6,159 nucleotides of DNA. Source: Fluviicola sp. GTDB taxonomy: Bacteria; Bacteroidota; Bacteroidia; Flavobacteriales_D; Crocinitomicaceae. The stretch's first letter is position 1. Each line of letters opens with the position of its first letter. The translations under genes and the position numbers were made by a program. The notes below the pieces were generated by a model that saw only the letters and a program-made list of their open reading frames with translations, was not told the DNA's origin and did no database searches. Location of the stretch: NCBI RefSeq assembly GCF_030151805.1, contig NZ_JASLCN010000095.1, forward strand, positions 1-6,159, read 5' to 3'. Of the stretch, positions 6,001 through 6,159 are shown piece by piece.

Positions 6001-6159
6001 CGGGAGCTACATTGGCTACTACTACGAATACCACAAGTGCTTTTGCTCCAACAACTGCCGCTCAGTGGAGATCGGAAACGGTGAATCTGACTCCTTATGT
6101 TGGCCAGGCGAATGTCATTATTGCTTTCCGAAATCTGTCTGCATACGGAAATAACATTT
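3084..6159 (+). CDS. Secreted pappalysin-type (M43) zinc metalloprotease with multidomain C-terminal region; 3' end outside window
   Basis: One open frame of 1025 codons from ATG 3084 to the window edge with no stop. An in-frame TAA at 3072-3074 makes 3084 the only reasonable start. Residues 1-26 form a signal peptide (hydrophobic FVACLFFTVLSCGVSG, likely cut before Gln27; Cys22 gives an imperfect lipobox, so a lipoprotein is less likely). Residues 27-75 look like a propeptide with an RCYTDE motif at 33-38. The catalytic domain spans about 76-350: GVYQIPVVVHVIHN, GGILGYAQFP (210-219), the zinc motif HEIGHWLGLRH (265-275; ligands H265, H269, H275, general base E266), a Cys-rich loop, and the Met-turn NYMDYTDD (321-328, Met323). 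All catalytic residues are present. C-terminal modules: CARDB-like (about 360-470), jelly-roll 1 (480-657), ASH/choice-of-anchor-D-like (662-773), PKD (774-857), jelly-roll 2 (866 onward). Such proteins usually act outside the cell on proteins or peptides. A type IX secretion sorting domain is expected at the missing end but not seen. Confidence 0.93.
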   Translation, partial: METNGVKLRAFVACLFFTVLSCGVSGQTNGVVRCYTDENDAILHANHPELESSAQFEQWLQSELSTPVAGKIIGGVYQIPVVVHVIHNGEAVGSGTNVSYAAIQSQIDVLNEDFRRMFGTNGWNTNPVGADTQIEFCLAKRRPDGSAFPNGENGVNRINRSTANFSTPPYSTTYIDATIKTYTYNNGTPTATRGWSPDKYMNIWLCNISGGILGYAQFPQSPLGGMGCGTPAAATDGVVFLYNSIGKSSVTGYPAPYNQGRTATHEIGHWLGLRHIWGDGNCSATDYCNDTPTANAANYGCPTGQNSCTAAPDQGPDMIENYMDYTDDLCMSVFTNDQKQRMRAVLEGSPMRVALINSDACTPPNPSDASVTDVFAPIGDNCAGAITPSVQLRNRGSNNLTAATISYKIDNGTPVTFSWTGNLSPNASATVNLPAFTATLGTHSFRAYSTLPNGVADPYAVYDTSGIDFVVSNGIMPNYTQDFEGQSFPPDVKWRIDNVNADCFKWSPASGVSSTGTFTNNMAQVPCYGNSSTSNEDLYTPVFLLPCNATAATLKFDVAYRKRVAASNDQLIVQISTDCGVTWTNVYSKTGNTTPYLYQNATILGTEYFPTAASDWRTETISLMSYVGTTSKNLRFRFRGVSANGNNIFIDNVKFEGTTPGEIQLTSAGLEVLDGGAYTFANTQVGGSTTATFTITNTGTTNLTLTNPITVTGTGFSLGTGFGTTTVTPGSTTTLTVVFSPNAAGNFTGNIQFGTNDCDEGTYNFVLNGFGIVSPPVADFSASQTTICQGSSITFTNLSTLSTSYAWTFTGGTPSTSTATNPTITYNTAGTYAVTLVATNANGSDTETKTGYITVISSTASALPLTEGFGTATFPPTGWSIQNANNSTTTWARSATVGLTPTAGNSMWFDNYQFNDADDDVVRIKPLIFTGYSSAQMVFDVAYARYNNASTDGLEVLVSTDCGLTFTSVYSKSGATLATTTNTTSAFAPTTAAQWRSETVNLTPYVGQANVIIAFRNLSAYGNNI
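3876..3908 (+). other. Catalytic zinc-binding motif of the M43 protease
   Basis: These bases encode HEIGHWLGLRH (residues 265-275), the extended metzincin motif HExxHxxGxxH in the form typical of pappalysins (GLxH). His265, His269 and His275 are the expected zinc ligands and Glu266 the general base. The Met-turn methionine follows at codon 323 (4050-4052). Four cysteines between the motif and the Met-turn, plus Cys330, fit the disulphide-stabilised loop of the family. Confidence 0.95.
4521..5054 (+). repeat. Jelly-roll-like module, copy 1, within the protease
   Basis: Encodes residues 480-657, from TQDFEGQSFPPD to IFIDNVKFEG. It shares FDVAY (556-560), a STDCG(V/L)T motif (576-582), VYSK, a WR(T/S)ET segment and a GNNIxIDNV-type ending with copy 2, which lies exactly 383 residues further on for both FDVAY and STDCG. 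The pattern resembles MAM/concanavalin-like beta-sandwich domains of Bacteroidota secreted proteins; a role in carbohydrate or surface binding is an inference. Confidence 0.75.
5067..5402 (+). other. ASH / choice-of-anchor-D-like domain within the protease
   Basis: Encodes residues 662-773. The hallmarks are the opening FANTQVGGSTTATFTITNTG, the GTGFSLGTG segment, TVTPGSTTTLTVVFSP and a closing GNIQFGTND, then FVLNGFG. This is the Ig-like ASPM/SPD-2/Hydin-type fold found in many Bacteroidota extracellular proteins, usually as a spacer or adhesion module. The composition is dominated by Thr, Gly and Asn. Confidence 0.75.
5403..5654 (+). other. PKD domain within the protease
   Basis: Encodes residues 774-857. 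ADFSASQTTICQGSSITFTN, then YAWTFTGGTPSTST and the strand TYNTAGTYAVTLVATNANGS give the PKD pattern: the W-x-F core, then the NPTITYxxxGxYxVTLxAxNxxG strand. PKD modules are Ig-like spacers or binding domains in secreted proteases and glycanases. Confidence 0.88.
5679..6159 (+). repeat. Jelly-roll-like module, copy 2, within the protease (cut by window end)
   Basis: Encodes residues 866-1025, from TEGFGTATFPPTGWSIQN to AYGNNI at the edge. FDVAY (939-943) and STDCG (959-963) line up with copy 1, as do VYSK, QWRSETVNL and the terminal GNNI. Synonymous positions have diverged, so the duplication is old rather than a recent tandem copy. Confidence 0.75.

Noticed and set aside
5966..6154. A short + strand frame near the window end
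   Set aside because: It overlaps jelly-roll copy 2 in another frame and has no recognisable features.
4521..6159. The repeated jelly-roll segments as a possible mobile or DNA-level repeat
   Set aside because: Similarity is at the protein level only, with divergent codons and no terminal inverted repeats or transposase. It is a domain duplication.
1..6159. CRISPR array, tRNA, rRNA or insertion sequence
   Set aside because: No regularly spaced direct repeats, cloverleaf-like segment, rRNA-like stretch or transposase was found on either strand by eye.

Overview
The window looks like a piece of a Bacteroidota chromosome, most likely Flavobacteriia (a Fluviicola/Crocinitomicaceae-type genome would fit, but that is an inference). 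The clues are: the gene order rpmB - rpmG - DUF4295 small protein - ftsY; no convincing Shine-Dalgarno sequences, with A-rich start regions instead; candidate promoters of the Bacteroidota TTG / TAnnTTTG kind; and a large modular secreted M43 protease carrying PKD and choice-of-anchor-type domains. All genes are on the + strand.

Region 1 (1-1451) is housekeeping. It opens with the 3' part of cinA (KH-like region plus the complete NMN-deamidase-type C-terminal domain). A plausible promoter follows, then rpmB (L28), rpmG (L33) and a 51-residue basic protein of the DUF4295 family, which to my recollection has been seen as an extra large-subunit protein (bL38) in a Flavobacterium ribosome. A perfect 8-bp hairpin separates rpmG from the DUF4295 gene. 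A strong intrinsic terminator at 1485-1517 closes the ribosomal unit.

Region 2 (1524-2480) is ftsY, the signal-recognition-particle receptor GTPase, complete with all its G motifs. Its start codon lies only a few bases after the terminator T-tract, and that T-tract also contains a match to the Bacteroidota -7 element. Region 3 (2569-2919) is a small three-helix membrane protein resembling the DUF4870/Tic20-like group; its role is unknown.

Region 4 (3084 to the window end) is one uninterrupted reading frame of at least 1025 codons that runs off the right edge. It encodes a secreted pappalysin-type (M43) metalloprotease: signal peptide, propeptide with a possible cysteine switch, zinc-binding motif HEIGHWLGLRH and Met-turn, then a chain of beta-sandwich modules (CARDB-like, jelly-roll 1, ASH/choice-of-anchor-D-like, PKD, jelly-roll 2). 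The missing C-terminus would be expected to carry a type IX secretion sorting domain, but that is outside the window.

I do not see a clearly novel multi-gene system. The points most worth following are the DUF4295 ribosomal protein and its intergenic RNA elements, the terminator/promoter overlap in front of ftsY, and the modular architecture and activation mechanism of the protease.
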